From Cellvibrio fontiphilus (lineage in GTDB: Bacteria > Pseudomonadota > Gammaproteobacteria > Pseudomonadales > Cellvibrionaceae): a stretch of DNA of 64,000 bases. A program made the translations under genes and the position numbers. The DNA lies in assembly GCF_035317345.1 (NCBI RefSeq), contig NZ_JAYKTU010000011.1; one strand, written 5' to 3'. The notes below the pieces were generated by a model. That model was not told the DNA's origin, did no database searches, and saw nothing but the letters and a program-made list of their open reading frames with translations. This document shows, piece after piece, positions 35,374 through 44,400 of this stretch (position 1 is its first letter; every line of letters starts with the position of its first letter).

Positions 35374-38358
35374 TCACACCTCGTCGAGCAGCCGGTGCCA
35401 CACAGCGGTGACTTGTTGGCGTTCGGCAAGGAAGTGATGGTCGCCTTCCAGTACCGCCTCCTGACGCTGTAGCGCGAGGCGGTGTCCGGTGGATCGATAT
35501 GCTTTGTAAGCCGCGATCAGGTGGGCCACGGATTCGGCATCGAGTAAACCTGCCGCTTCCAGTGATCCGAGTATGCGAATGTTGTCCGTGTACCGGATGA
35601 TCTCGGGCGCTTTATTTGCCCAAGCCAAGGCCGCGTATTGAACCATAAATTCAATATCCACGATACCACCGGCATCCTGTTTCAAATTAAATAATGCCGG
35701 TGTTTTTGCCGCATTTGCCGCACTGTTTTTGCCTTTGGCTTCACTGCCCAACTGCTCGCGCATTTTGCGGCGCATCTCACTCACATCGGCGCGTAGTTTG
35801 GTTAAGTCGCGCGCGCGACTGAGGATACGCTGACGCACCTGCTCGAACTGCTCAGCCAAGGCGGCATCACCCGCCACAACCCGCGCGCGCACCAGTGCCT
35901 GATGCTCCCAAGTCCAGGCTTCGTTGGCTTGATACTTTTCAAAGGCCACCAGTGACGACACCAACAGCCCCGAGTTACCCGAGGGACGCAGGCGCATATC
36001 CACTTCGTAGAGTTTTCCCGACGGTGTGTAAGTATTCAGCACATGAATAATGCGCTGACCGAGACGGGTATAAAACGTGGTGTTGTCGATAGCGCGCTCG
36101 CCATCAGTAGTGAGGTTGCTATCGGCATTGTGAATGAATACCAGATCCAGATCCGAGCCATGCCCCAGTTCAATACCACCCAACTTACCGTAGCCGACTA
36201 TCACAAAATCCGGCGCACTATCCACCGAACCATCGGCGCGGCGCGGGCGCCCGTGGCGTTCAACCAAGTGCTCCCAACCCAATTGCAGCACATGCTCCAG
36301 CACCACCTCTGCAATGAACGTAAGGTAATCACTCACCTTCATCAGTGGCAGTGCACCGGCGACTTCGCTGGCGGCGACACGCAGGGCGTGGGCTGAGCGG
36401 AAGTAGCGCAAGGCTTCCATGTGCCCTTCCAGGTCATCCCAATTCAGGCGCAATACATCGCGGCGCAATTCATCGCGCAGCAGGTCTTTATCCGGCGGTG
36501 CGTAGAGACTTTCCGGGGTGAGCAACTCATCGAGCAGCGCGGGATACTGGGCTATCTGATCGGCAATCAAGGGGCTGGCGGCGCAGAGTTTTACCAACTG
36601 CTGCACCGCTGTGGGATTCTCCACCAGCAGCACCAAATAGGCACTGCGGCGCGCAACCGCCTCAATCAGGGGCACAACACGCGCAAAGGTTTCGGCGATA
36701 GTGATGGGCAGTTTTGGCCCGAAAGCCTCGTTCACAATCACCTGCAACAAGCGCGGGATAAATGCATCCAAACGGGTGCGACCGCTGGCCTGCATCGACA
36801 ATACTGCGCGCCCCTCGCGCAGGTCAGCCAAGTTTTTCAGCAGCGCTTCCGGCCCTTCAATATGGCGCTCTGTCAGTGCGTGAATAGCATCCTCGCCCTG
36901 CAAACTGCCCTCCCACAACCCCACCCAAAAGGCGAGTGCCTGCTGGTCGACGCTATCCTCTTCATCGGGTGCGGCAATCACCGCTTTAAACTCACTATTC
37001 ACCCGCTGGCGATAGCGGCTTAGCTCGCTAAAAAAGTCATCCCAGCTGGCAAACCCCATCACCCAAGCCAAACGCAATTGTCCGACCGGATCAACCGGCA
37101 AGGATTGGGTTTGTTTGTCCTGGTAACCCTGAATGGCGTGTTCGGTATTGCGCAGAAAAATATAGGCCTCCAGCAGCGCAGAACCGGCACCGGGCGGCAA
37201 GTAATCCTCCTGCTCCAGAAATGGCAGCAGCACCGGCACTTTGCGCTTGCGCAGGCGAGCATCGCGCCCGCCGCGAATAAGTTGAAACACCTGCACCACA
37301 AATTCCACTTCGCGAATGCCGCCTTCACCCAGTTTCACATCCAAGTTCATGCCTTTGCGCTGCACCTGACGCGCAATCAAACCTTTCATTTCACGCAGGG
37401 ATTCAATCGCACTAAAGTCTATGTATTGCCGATAGGTAAACGGCTGCAGCAATTTACCCAGCAGCTGGCGCGCCTCGGCCTGCTGCACGCCGCCCGCCAT
37501 AGCCACTGTGCGCGCCTTGATCATGGCGTAGCGCTCCCATTCGCGCCCCTGGGTTTGGTAGTAATCCTCCATGCCGGCGAAACTCAACGCCAAAGCCCCG
37601 CTCTGCCCATGGGGGCGCAAGCGCATATCCACGCGGAACACAAAGCCATCGGCGGCAACCGCATCCAGACTTTTAATCAGCCGCTGACCGAGCTTGATGA
37701 AAAACTCCTGATTGCTGATGGCACGACTGGTGTGATTGGTTTCACCGCCCTCGGGAAAGGTGAAAATCAGGTCAATATCGGAAGAGATGTTCAGCTCTCC
37801 AGCGCCCAACTTGCCCATACCCAGCACCATAAATGGCTGCGCCAAACCCGATTCGCGACCTATGGGTGTGCCGTAGATTTTCTCCAACGCGCGGTAGTGA
37901 AACTCCGCCGCTACCGCAATGGATTTATCCGCAAACCGCGATAGCTCTGCCGTCACTTCCTGCATGCTGGCAAGGCGATTCAGGTCGCGCCAAATAATCC
38001 GGAGCATCGCCTTTTGCCGCTCGCGCCGCAGGCAGGCATCCAATTCGGCATCGGTATTACAACTATTTACCGCCGCTGCAAAAGCCTCCAGTTGTGCATC
38101 TGTCTGCGCCTCAAACAAGGCGCCGGACCGTACTAGTTCAACTAAATAAGCCGGACGTTGTGCCGATGTTTTGGCGATAAATTCACTGGCCACAAAGGCG
38201 CGGGTTAATGCTTGGAAAAAGCTGTCACCATTAACCCCTGCAGGCAATAAATCGTTTAGCGGAGGCAGGTTTTGCTGTTGTCGGGCAAGCTCAAACTGTT
38301 CCCAGTAACGCTGGGCAGGAGCCTGTAATTCGGCAGGAATTCCGGAAAAATTTAACAT
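35374..38358 (-). CDS. glnE: Glutamine synthetase adenylyltransferase / adenylyl-removing enzyme
   Basis: Bifunctional enzyme that adenylylates and deadenylylates glutamine synthetase in response to PII. The 994 residues include two nucleotidyltransferase domains: an N-terminal deadenylylase with GMGKLGAGELNISSDIDLIF and RVDMRLRPHGQSG, and a C-terminal adenylylase with GYGKLGGIELGHGSDLDLVFIH and EVDMRLRPSGNSGLL. An AR-linker region between carries GIREVEFVVQVFQL and each half has its helical domain. ATG 38358 gives MLNFSGIPAELQ; an upstream extension is unsupported. Several long antisense ORFs inside it are shadows. Confidence 0.96.
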   Translation of the reverse strand: MLNFSGIPAELQAPAQRYWEQFELARQQQNLPPLNDLLPAGVNGDSFFQALTRAFVASEFIAKTSAQRPAYLVELVRSGALFEAQTDAQLEAFAAAVNSCNTDAELDACLRRERQKAMLRIIWRDLNRLASMQEVTAELSRFADKSIAVAAEFHYRALEKIYGTPIGRESGLAQPFMVLGMGKLGAGELNISSDIDLIFTFPEGGETNHTSRAISNQEFFIKLGQRLIKSLDAVAADGFVFRVDMRLRPHGQSGALALSFAGMEDYYQTQGREWERYAMIKARTVAMAGGVQQAEARQLLGKLLQPFTYRQYIDFSAIESLREMKGLIARQVQRKGMNLDVKLGEGGIREVEFVVQVFQLIRGGRDARLRKRKVPVLLPFLEQEDYLPPGAGSALLEAYIFLRNTEHAIQGYQDKQTQSLPVDPVGQLRLAWVMGFASWDDFFSELSRYRQRVNSEFKAVIAAPDEEDSVDQQALAFWVGLWEGSLQGEDAIHALTERHIEGPEALLKNLADLREGRAVLSMQASGRTRLDAFIPRLLQVIVNEAFGPKLPITIAETFARVVPLIEAVARRSAYLVLLVENPTAVQQLVKLCAASPLIADQIAQYPALLDELLTPESLYAPPDKDLLRDELRRDVLRLNWDDLEGHMEALRYFRSAHALRVAASEVAGALPLMKVSDYLTFIAEVVLEHVLQLGWEHLVERHGRPRRADGSVDSAPDFVIVGYGKLGGIELGHGSDLDLVFIHNADSNLTTDGERAIDNTTFYTRLGQRIIHVLNTYTPSGKLYEVDMRLRPSGNSGLLVSSLVAFEKYQANEAWTWEHQALVRARVVAGDAALAEQFEQVRQRILSRARDLTKLRADVSEMRRKMREQLGSEAKGKNSAANAAKTPALFNLKQDAGGIVDIEFMVQYAALAWANKAPEIIRYTDNIRILGSLEAAGLLDAESVAHLIAAYKAYRSTGHRLALQRQEAVLEGDHHFLAERQQVTAVWHRLLDEV

Positions 38359-38633
38359 AGGAGCAACACTCGTTAACGCGGCAATCAACACCACACAAGA
38401 GAAATAAGATGAAACAAAAAGCGATAGCGAAATACTAGCAGTTTCTATTCGCAGGATTTGTCTATCTCTGCAATTGCGCCGGCACGCTGATTTTGCAGGC
38501 CGTACCACAAGCCAGATGCCAGCTATTTCTCAGACTGGCAATGGCGTAAAAATCGTTAAGCTGATGTTAAGAAAAACCCTGCTTAAACTGGCGCATCGCT
38601 CAGGCAAATGGGCATTTATGCAGGAGATTAACC

Positions 38634-39164
38634 ATGAACAAGTCGATGATTATGGGAACACTGTTGGGTGTGGGTATAGCCACTACCGGGGGCGCCATCG
38701 CCAGTTACCAGTTTTTAAAAGAACCCGCTTATGCGGAGGTAATCAGCTCGGTTCCGGTGACCAAAACCACCAAGATTCCACGCGAAGAGTGCCATAGCGA
38801 AACCGTGGTTCACCAAAAGCCAGTGAAAGACACCAATCGTATTGCCGGAAAGGTAATCGGCGCAGTAGTTGGTGGTGCGCTGGGCAACCAGGTTGGCGGT
38901 GGTAGCGGTAAAAAAGTGGCAACGGTAGCAGGCGCAGTAGCCGGTGGTTATGCGGGCGATAAAGTCCAGGCCAATATGCAGGCTAAGGACACTTACACCA
39001 CCGTCGAACAGCGATGCAAAACGGTTTACGACAGCCGCGAGGATATCACCGGTTACGACGTTACCTATCGACTGAAAGATAAAGAGTCATCGTTGCGACT
39101 CGATTATGACCCTGGCACACGCATCCCGGTCGAGAATGGCGAACTGGTTTTAAATCGCCAATAG
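38634..39164 (+). CDS. Glycine-zipper 2TM domain envelope protein (SlyB/17-kDa antigen-like)
   Basis: A 176-residue protein with an N-terminal hydrophobic segment (about 5-25), then residues about 67-105 rich in GxxxG: GKVIGAVVGGALGNQVGGG and VATVAGAVAGGYAGDKVQ. This is a glycine-zipper membrane hairpin as in the Rickettsia 17-kDa antigen family. A C-terminal beta-type domain follows (YDVTYRLKDKESSLRLDYDPGTRIPV). No lipobox is present, so the N-terminus is a signal or an anchor. ATG 38634 follows AGGAG. Monocistronic. Function unknown; related proteins influence OM integrity. Confidence 0.82.
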   Translation: MNKSMIMGTLLGVGIATTGGAIASYQFLKEPAYAEVISSVPVTKTTKIPREECHSETVVHQKPVKDTNRIAGKVIGAVVGGALGNQVGGGSGKKVATVAGAVAGGYAGDKVQANMQAKDTYTTVEQRCKTVYDSREDITGYDVTYRLKDKESSLRLDYDPGTRIPVENGELVLNRQ

Positions 39165-39442
39165 CTACCCAATCACAAGGATTGGCAATCCCCCGGGAGC
39201 AAGGACGCAACCCGCTTATCCAGATCTATCCTTAGAGGCAAGCCTCTTCAGAACCACCCGCTTTTCTCGCATCACCTTCTCCAGCCACTAACCGACATTT
39301 CAGTTATAAGCTTCTAACTATTGATTATTAGCAGCAGTATTGCTTGGCTGTTAGCCTGCGCGCCCTGTTTATTTTTCAACAGCTACGACGAACAACAATT
39401 AGCTATGAGAGTTAGTTGTAGCCTGTTGATACGCGGAGTTTT

Positions 39443-40225
39443 ATGGATTTTCAAATCGGATACGTGATTGCCGGGCTGGCGGTGGGATTTATTGTCGGTA
39501 TGACCGGTGTGGGCGGCGGCTCATTGATGACGCCGATTTTGCTGTATTTCGGCGTTAGCCCTGCCAATGCAGTGGGTACTGACTTGCTGTACGCCGCTAT
39601 CACCAAAGCCGGTGGTATCCATGTGCACCACAAAAAGAAAAATATCGACTGGAAAATTACCGGCGAATTGGCGCTTGGCAGCCTTCCTGCGGCAGCGATT
39701 ACCCTGTGGGTGCTGCACTCCATTCGCATGGATACGGACACACTCAACAGCGTTATTAAAACTACCCTCGGTTACGCCCTGATCCTCACAGCAATTGCGA
39801 TTTTGTTCAAACGCCGGATTTTTGATTACAGCAAAAAGAACAATAGCTGGATCACCCGCATGAGTCGTCGCAGCCAATTCATCGCTACCGTGGCTACCGG
39901 TATAATTCTCGGTGCTGTAGTTACACTGACATCGATTGGCGCTGGCGCGCTGGGCACTGTAGCACTGTTTATGCTCTACCCACTGCTACCTACGGTGCGC
40001 TTGGTGGGCACTGAGATCGCCCATGCGGTTCCGCTCACGCTGGTCGCAGGCATGGGGCATGCAAGCCTGGGCAATGTAGATTGGGGGCTGTTGATCAACC
40101 TGTTGATTGGCTCACTGCCGGGCATTTACCTCGGCAGTCACTTGGCCAACCGCGTTGCCGATCACTATCTGCGCCCGGCGTTGGCCATCATGTTGGTATT
40201 TGTGGGCTTCAAACTGCTGTTTTAA
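39443..40225 (+). CDS. TSUP (TauE/SafE) family permease
   Basis: A 260-residue membrane protein with about eight TM helices and the family signature at the N-terminus: GFIVGMTGVGGGSLMTPILL followed by PANAVGTDLLYAAITKAGG. The second half repeats the pattern (LGAVVTLTSIGAGALGTVALF, LVGTEIAHAVPLTLVAG). Members export or import sulfite, sulfonates or small organic acids; the substrate is not readable. ATG 39443 follows CGGAG. The 278 bases upstream hold no gene I can support. Confidence 0.88.
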   Translation: MDFQIGYVIAGLAVGFIVGMTGVGGGSLMTPILLYFGVSPANAVGTDLLYAAITKAGGIHVHHKKKNIDWKITGELALGSLPAAAITLWVLHSIRMDTDTLNSVIKTTLGYALILTAIAILFKRRIFDYSKKNNSWITRMSRRSQFIATVATGIILGAVVTLTSIGAGALGTVALFMLYPLLPTVRLVGTEIAHAVPLTLVAGMGHASLGNVDWGLLINLLIGSLPGIYLGSHLANRVADHYLRPALAIMLVFVGFKLLF

Positions 40226-40255
40226 CGAGACGAGTGGTTTTACATGGGCGAGTAA

Positions 40256-42085
40256 TTAGCTCGCCTTTTCCGGTGGCGGCGCCACACGCAGCACCTCCTC
40301 CATAGTCGTCAAACCGGCGGCCACTTTTTGGGCACCCGACAAGCGCAGGGTGCGCATGCCCTCTTTCATCGCCAGTTTGCGCAGCTCTTGCAGGTTGCAA
40401 TCGCGCGTGACTTTTTCTTTGAGCGATTCCGACAGCAGCAAAATTTCATACAAACCCTGCCGCCCCAAATAACCGGTATTGCGGCATTCCAAACAACCCA
40501 CCGGGCGATACACTTTGGCGGGCACATTCACCTTCCAGGGCGCCACCAACTCTTGCCAATCGGATGCACTGATACTGCCCTCTTCCTTGCAGTGCGGACA
40601 GAGGGTGCGCACCAGTCGCTGCGCCATCACCCCCAGCAGGGTGGCATTAATTAAGTAGGACGGTATGCCCAAATCCAGCAGGCGCGCCACGGTGGAGGGC
40701 GCATCGTTAGTGTGGACGGTAGACAATACCAAGTGGCCAGTGAGCGCAGCCTGTACCGCCATCTGTGCGGTTTCCAAATCGCGGATTTCCCCCACCATGA
40801 TGATGTCAGGGTCTTGTCGCATCAGGCTGCGGATACCGGCTGCAAAGTCCAGACCGATTTTGTGGTGCACCTGGGTTTGATTGAAGCGCTCCTCCACCAT
40901 TTCGATAGGGTCTTCGATGGTGCTGACATTCACTTCGTCCGTAGCCACCTGCCGCAGCGAAGAGTAGAGCGTGGTAGTTTTACCCGAACCTGTCGGGCCA
41001 GTGACCAGCAAAATGCCATTGGGGCGTGTAAGCATGGAGTACCAGCGGGCATAATCGTCGCCCACCAAGCCCAAATCGGTAAAACTGCGCAGCAGCACTT
41101 CGGGGTCGAAAATCCGCATCACCAGTTTTTCGCCAAAGGCAGTGGGCAGGGTGGACATACGCAGCTCGATTTCGCTGCCGTCGCTGCGGCGGGTTTTTAT
41201 ACGGCCATCCTGCGGCTTGCGCTTTTCGGCAATATCCATACGCGCCAATACTTTGAAGCGACTGGTCACGGCGGTGGACACATTGGCCGGTAATTCATAC
41301 ACATAGTGCAATACACCGTCGATACGGAAGCGAATCCGCCCTACATCGCGGCGCGGTTCAATATGAATGTCACTGGCGCGCTGGTCGTAGGCGTACTGCA
41401 GCAACCAATCCACAATTTTGACTATATGCTGATCGTTGGCATCCGGGTCGCTGGCCTTACCTAACTCGACCAACTGCTCAAAATTGGTGATGGCCGATGC
41501 CGCTGTGGCACCGCTCGCGCCAGACACTGAGCGCGCCAGGGTGTAAAACTCCACCATAAAGCGCTCGATATCGGCGGGGTTGGCCACCACACGCTTCACT
41601 GCGCGGCGCGCCACATGCTCCACCTGCGGCTCCCAACCAGACATAAAAGGCTGGGTACAGGCGATAAGCACATGATCCGCTTCGACCTTTACACAGAGAA
41701 TTCCATGGCGCTTGGCAAAAGCGTAACTGATAACTTCAGTGCACTTGGCAACATCGATTTTCATAGGGTCTATGTGAAATAAGGGCAAACGCGCTTTATT
41801 CGCCAACCACTCCGTCAGTACCTCGACATCCAATACCTTGCCCGGCCGCTGTAAATCCTCCAGATTCTGGGTTGCTATATAGGCGAGTGGGTGCATGATG
41901 GCCTGCTCGCGACTGCGCGAGGCACCCAGTAGCATATTGGCGTCTGTTTGGGACATACGCCCATCCGCCACCAAATCATTGATCAAGCCGCGCAAATCCA
42001 ATACCCGGTCCAGCACCATTGGGTTATTCCTGTTATTAACTATATCGAAGGGAAATTGCTGTGATTGTAGCTGCTCAGCCGACAT
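40256..42085 (-). CDS. GspE/PilB-type secretion or pilus ATPase (orphan)
   Basis: A 609-residue type II secretion/type IV pilus assembly ATPase. The N-terminal MshEN/GspII_E-like domain covers about 30-180. The ATPase core has ASDIHIEPRRD, Walker A GPTGSGKTTTLYSSL, the Asp box STIEDPIEMVEE, Walker B DIIMVGEIRDLETAQ and the His box LSTVHTNDAPS; the zinc site is CPHCK...CLECR. ATG 42085 was chosen; GTG 42100 is possible. No gsp or pil genes are adjacent, so its machine is elsewhere. Convergent with the TSUP gene. Confidence 0.88.
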   Translation of the reverse strand: MSAEQLQSQQFPFDIVNNRNNPMVLDRVLDLRGLINDLVADGRMSQTDANMLLGASRSREQAIMHPLAYIATQNLEDLQRPGKVLDVEVLTEWLANKARLPLFHIDPMKIDVAKCTEVISYAFAKRHGILCVKVEADHVLIACTQPFMSGWEPQVEHVARRAVKRVVANPADIERFMVEFYTLARSVSGASGATAASAITNFEQLVELGKASDPDANDQHIVKIVDWLLQYAYDQRASDIHIEPRRDVGRIRFRIDGVLHYVYELPANVSTAVTSRFKVLARMDIAEKRKPQDGRIKTRRSDGSEIELRMSTLPTAFGEKLVMRIFDPEVLLRSFTDLGLVGDDYARWYSMLTRPNGILLVTGPTGSGKTTTLYSSLRQVATDEVNVSTIEDPIEMVEERFNQTQVHHKIGLDFAAGIRSLMRQDPDIIMVGEIRDLETAQMAVQAALTGHLVLSTVHTNDAPSTVARLLDLGIPSYLINATLLGVMAQRLVRTLCPHCKEEGSISASDWQELVAPWKVNVPAKVYRPVGCLECRNTGYLGRQGLYEILLLSESLKEKVTRDCNLQELRKLAMKEGMRTLRLSGAQKVAAGLTTMEEVLRVAPPPEKAS

Positions 42086-42197
42086 CAGTCTGCCCAGCAC
42101 ACCACAGGCTTAAGGCTGCGCTCCCCACCACCATGACCCGAAACCCACAATTCCGCGGCGCTCATACGGAGTCAGCTACCAAAATTCTGACTAAAAA

Positions 42198-42263
42198 GCA
42201 TCACAACTTTGTCATAAATAAGTAATAAAGCTGCGTGACCTTGGTGAGTGATGTTTTTATACT
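42198..42263 (+). promoter_or_regulatory. Pho-box-like site and promoter before the DUF47-pit genes
   Basis: TTGTCAT (42209-42215), AAAT, AAGTAAT (42220-42226) fit the 7-4-7 direct-repeat layout of PhoB sites (CTGTCAT half-site: six of seven and four of seven). GCATCAC at 42198-42204 keeps the 11-base period weakly. Downstream, GTGACC (42235-42240) and TATACT (42258-42263) are 17 bases apart. PhoB control of a phosphate transporter is plausible but unproven. Confidence 0.4.
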
Positions 42264-42293
42264 GCGCACACTTTCAACCCCGGGGGGATAACC

Positions 42294-42971
42294 ATGCCTT
42301 TTGCAAACTTGTCGAATCTGTTTGGCCGCTCGCCCATCAAGCCCATGCAAGAGCATATGGCTCTGGCAGTGAAGGCTGCTGCCGAGCTGATACCTTTTTT
42401 TGAAGCGGTCACCAGCAGCGATTGGGCACAGGCCAGCAGTATCCAGCAGCAAGTGGTGAAGCATGAAAACGATGCTGATGAAATTAAAAAGCATCTGCGG
42501 CTGCATTTACCCAAAAGCCTGTTCCTGCCTGTACCACGCACGGATTTGCTGGAATTGCTGACTATGCAAGACCGCATCCCCAACCGTGCCAAGGACATCG
42601 CCGGAATCATTATGGGCCGTCGCATGGCAATCCCCGAGAGCATGAAAACCCAAATGAACGAGTTTGTGCGCGCCAGCGTTGCAGCGGCAGAACAAGCTCT
42701 GACAGCCATCAACGAGTTGGACGAACTGCTGGAAACCGGTTTTAGCGGTCGCGAATTAACCGTTGTTGAAAACATGATCAAGGAATTAGACATTCTTGAA
42801 GAGAAAGCAGACCAGTTGGAAATTGGTGTGCGCACCTCCCTCTTTGCCCTCGAAGCCCAGCTCCCCCCCGTGGATGTAATGTTCTTGTACAACATCATCG
42901 ACTGGGTGGGTGATATCGCCAACCGCGCCCATGATGTGGGCGGCCGTTTGCAGCTGCTGCTGGCGCATTAA
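42294..42971 (+). CDS. DUF47/TIGR00153 PhoU-like protein
   Basis: A 225-residue all-helical PhoU-like protein (PIKPMQEHMALAVKAAAEL, VVKHENDADEIKKHLRL, EEKADQLEIGVRTSLFALE). DUF47 proteins usually sit next to low-affinity phosphate permeases and are thought to regulate them; conserved acidic E/DxxxD motifs can bind metals. ATG 42294 follows CGGGGGGA. pit starts 24 bases after the stop, so they form an operon. Confidence 0.9.
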   Translation: MPFANLSNLFGRSPIKPMQEHMALAVKAAAELIPFFEAVTSSDWAQASSIQQQVVKHENDADEIKKHLRLHLPKSLFLPVPRTDLLELLTMQDRIPNRAKDIAGIIMGRRMAIPESMKTQMNEFVRASVAAAEQALTAINELDELLETGFSGRELTVVENMIKELDILEEKADQLEIGVRTSLFALEAQLPPVDVMFLYNIIDWVGDIANRAHDVGGRLQLLLAH

Positions 42972-42995
42972 TCCTTTACCTAGGGGAATTCAAAA

Positions 42996-44270
42996 ATGAC
43001 TCTATTTGCTGAATACGGCCAAGTGCTGTTTATTCTAGCCTGTGTTTTCGGCCTGTTTATGGCATGGGGCATAGGTGCCAACGATGTATCCAATGCTATG
43101 GGCACGTCGGTTGGCTCACGCGCACTGACCATGAAACAAGCCATTCTGATTGCAATGGTATTTGAGTTTGCCGGCGCTTATCTCGCTGGTGGTGAAGTAA
43201 CTGAAACCATCCGCAGCGGCATAGTCGAGCTGGATGTAATGACCCAGCATCCAGACCTGTTTGTATACGGCATGCTCGCCTCGCTATTGGCAGCTGGCAG
43301 CTGGCTTCTCATCGCCAGCATTTTAGGCTGGCCCGTCTCCACCACCCACTCTATTGTAGGTGCGATCATTGGTTTTGCGGCGGTAGGTATCTCGGTAGAC
43401 GCTGTTCAGTGGAGCAAGGTTTGGGGCATTGTGGGCAGTTGGGTTATTACTCCCGTGCTTGCAGGGGTTTTATCCTTCTGGATTTTCCGCTCTGTGCAAC
43501 ATCTGATTTTGGATACCGAAGATCCTTTCGCAAACGCCAAGCGCTACATTCCTATTTACATGTTTGCAGTGGGCTTTTTCTTGTCCATGGTGACACTCTT
43601 GAAAGGCCTGAAGCACGTACTCAGCTCGCACCAGTTGTCGCTCAGCTTTATGGAAAGCGCACTGATCGCCGCTGTGATTGGTGTTCTGGTGGCGGGTTTT
43701 GGTATGTTTTTGCTCAGCCGTATTAATCAGGATAAAGCTGCCGATAAAGACAACCGATTTTCCAGCGTAGAGCGTGTATTTGGCGTATTGATGATTTTTA
43801 CCGCCTGTTCAATGGCCTTCGCGCACGGATCTAATGATGTCGCTAACGCTGTTGGCCCTATGGCTGCCGTTATAAGTGTTGTGCAATCTGGCGCGGTTGG
43901 CGCCAAAGCTGCCGTTGCGCCTTGGGTACTGCTTCTTGGTGGGGTAGGTATCGTTGTGGGCTTGGCAACTTACGGTTACAAAGTAATGCAAACTATCGGC
44001 AAAAAGATTACCGAATTGACCCCGAGCCGTGGTTTTGCAGCCGAAATGTCTGCCGCCGCCACAGTCGTTATTGCCTCAGGCCTTGGGTTGCCAATTTCTA
44101 CCACCCACACACTGGTTGGTGCAGTATTAGGTGTTGGCTTGGCGCGCGGTATTGGGGCTCTGAACCTGCGTGTGATAAGCGGCATTTTTGCTTCATGGGT
44201 CATCACCCTGCCTGCAGGTGCCGGTCTTTCGATTCTGTTCTTTTACTTCTTCAAAGGTGTTTTTAACTAG
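42996..44270 (+). CDS. pit: Inorganic phosphate transporter, PiT family
   Basis: A 424-residue, 10-12 TM low-affinity phosphate permease. The duplicated PiT signatures are both present: WGIGANDVSNAMGTSVGSRAL in the first half and FAHGSNDVANAVGPMAAV in the second. WPVSTTHSIVGAIIGFAAVG and LPISTTHTLVGAVLGVGLARG form the paired inner motifs. ATG 42996 follows AGGGGA. Co-transcribed with the DUF47 gene and ended by a clear terminator. Confidence 0.94.
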   Translation: MTLFAEYGQVLFILACVFGLFMAWGIGANDVSNAMGTSVGSRALTMKQAILIAMVFEFAGAYLAGGEVTETIRSGIVELDVMTQHPDLFVYGMLASLLAAGSWLLIASILGWPVSTTHSIVGAIIGFAAVGISVDAVQWSKVWGIVGSWVITPVLAGVLSFWIFRSVQHLILDTEDPFANAKRYIPIYMFAVGFFLSMVTLLKGLKHVLSSHQLSLSFMESALIAAVIGVLVAGFGMFLLSRINQDKAADKDNRFSSVERVFGVLMIFTACSMAFAHGSNDVANAVGPMAAVISVVQSGAVGAKAAVAPWVLLLGGVGIVVGLATYGYKVMQTIGKKITELTPSRGFAAEMSAAATVVIASGLGLPISTTHTLVGAVLGVGLARGIGALNLRVISGIFASWVITLPAGAGLSILFFYFFKGVFN

Positions 44271-44287
44271 ATATCACCTCTGTAATC

Positions 44288-44319
44288 AGCCCGAGCCGGA
44301 TATCCGCCTCGGGCTTTTT
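44288..44319 (+). terminator. Intrinsic terminator after pit
   Basis: GCCCGAG (44289-44295) pairs with CTCGGGC (44308-44314), with an inner CGG/CCG pair, followed by TTTTTA. Confidence 0.9.
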
Positions 44320-44400
44320 ATTGCCCGTCAAACAGCGCACGCTTGCATTTTACGGCGCAATGGCCGATAACTTTGCGGATGTTTTATTGCGAGCCTGATC

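Noticed and set aside
36421..37023. 200-residue plus-strand ORF inside glnE
   Set aside because: Same reason: lies wholly in the glnE coding frame's complement and has no recognisable motif.
37078..37944. 288-residue plus-strand ORF inside glnE
   Set aside because: Antisense shadow of a fully conserved glnE; His/Gln-rich composition with no domain and no ribosome binding site.
38359..38508. 50-residue N-terminal extension of glnE
   Set aside because: Low-quality sequence without family similarity; ATG 38358 matches the expected start.
40712..41293. 193-residue plus-strand ORF opposite the GspE-like gene
   Set aside because: Antisense shadow; the ATPase frame carries all the conserved motifs.
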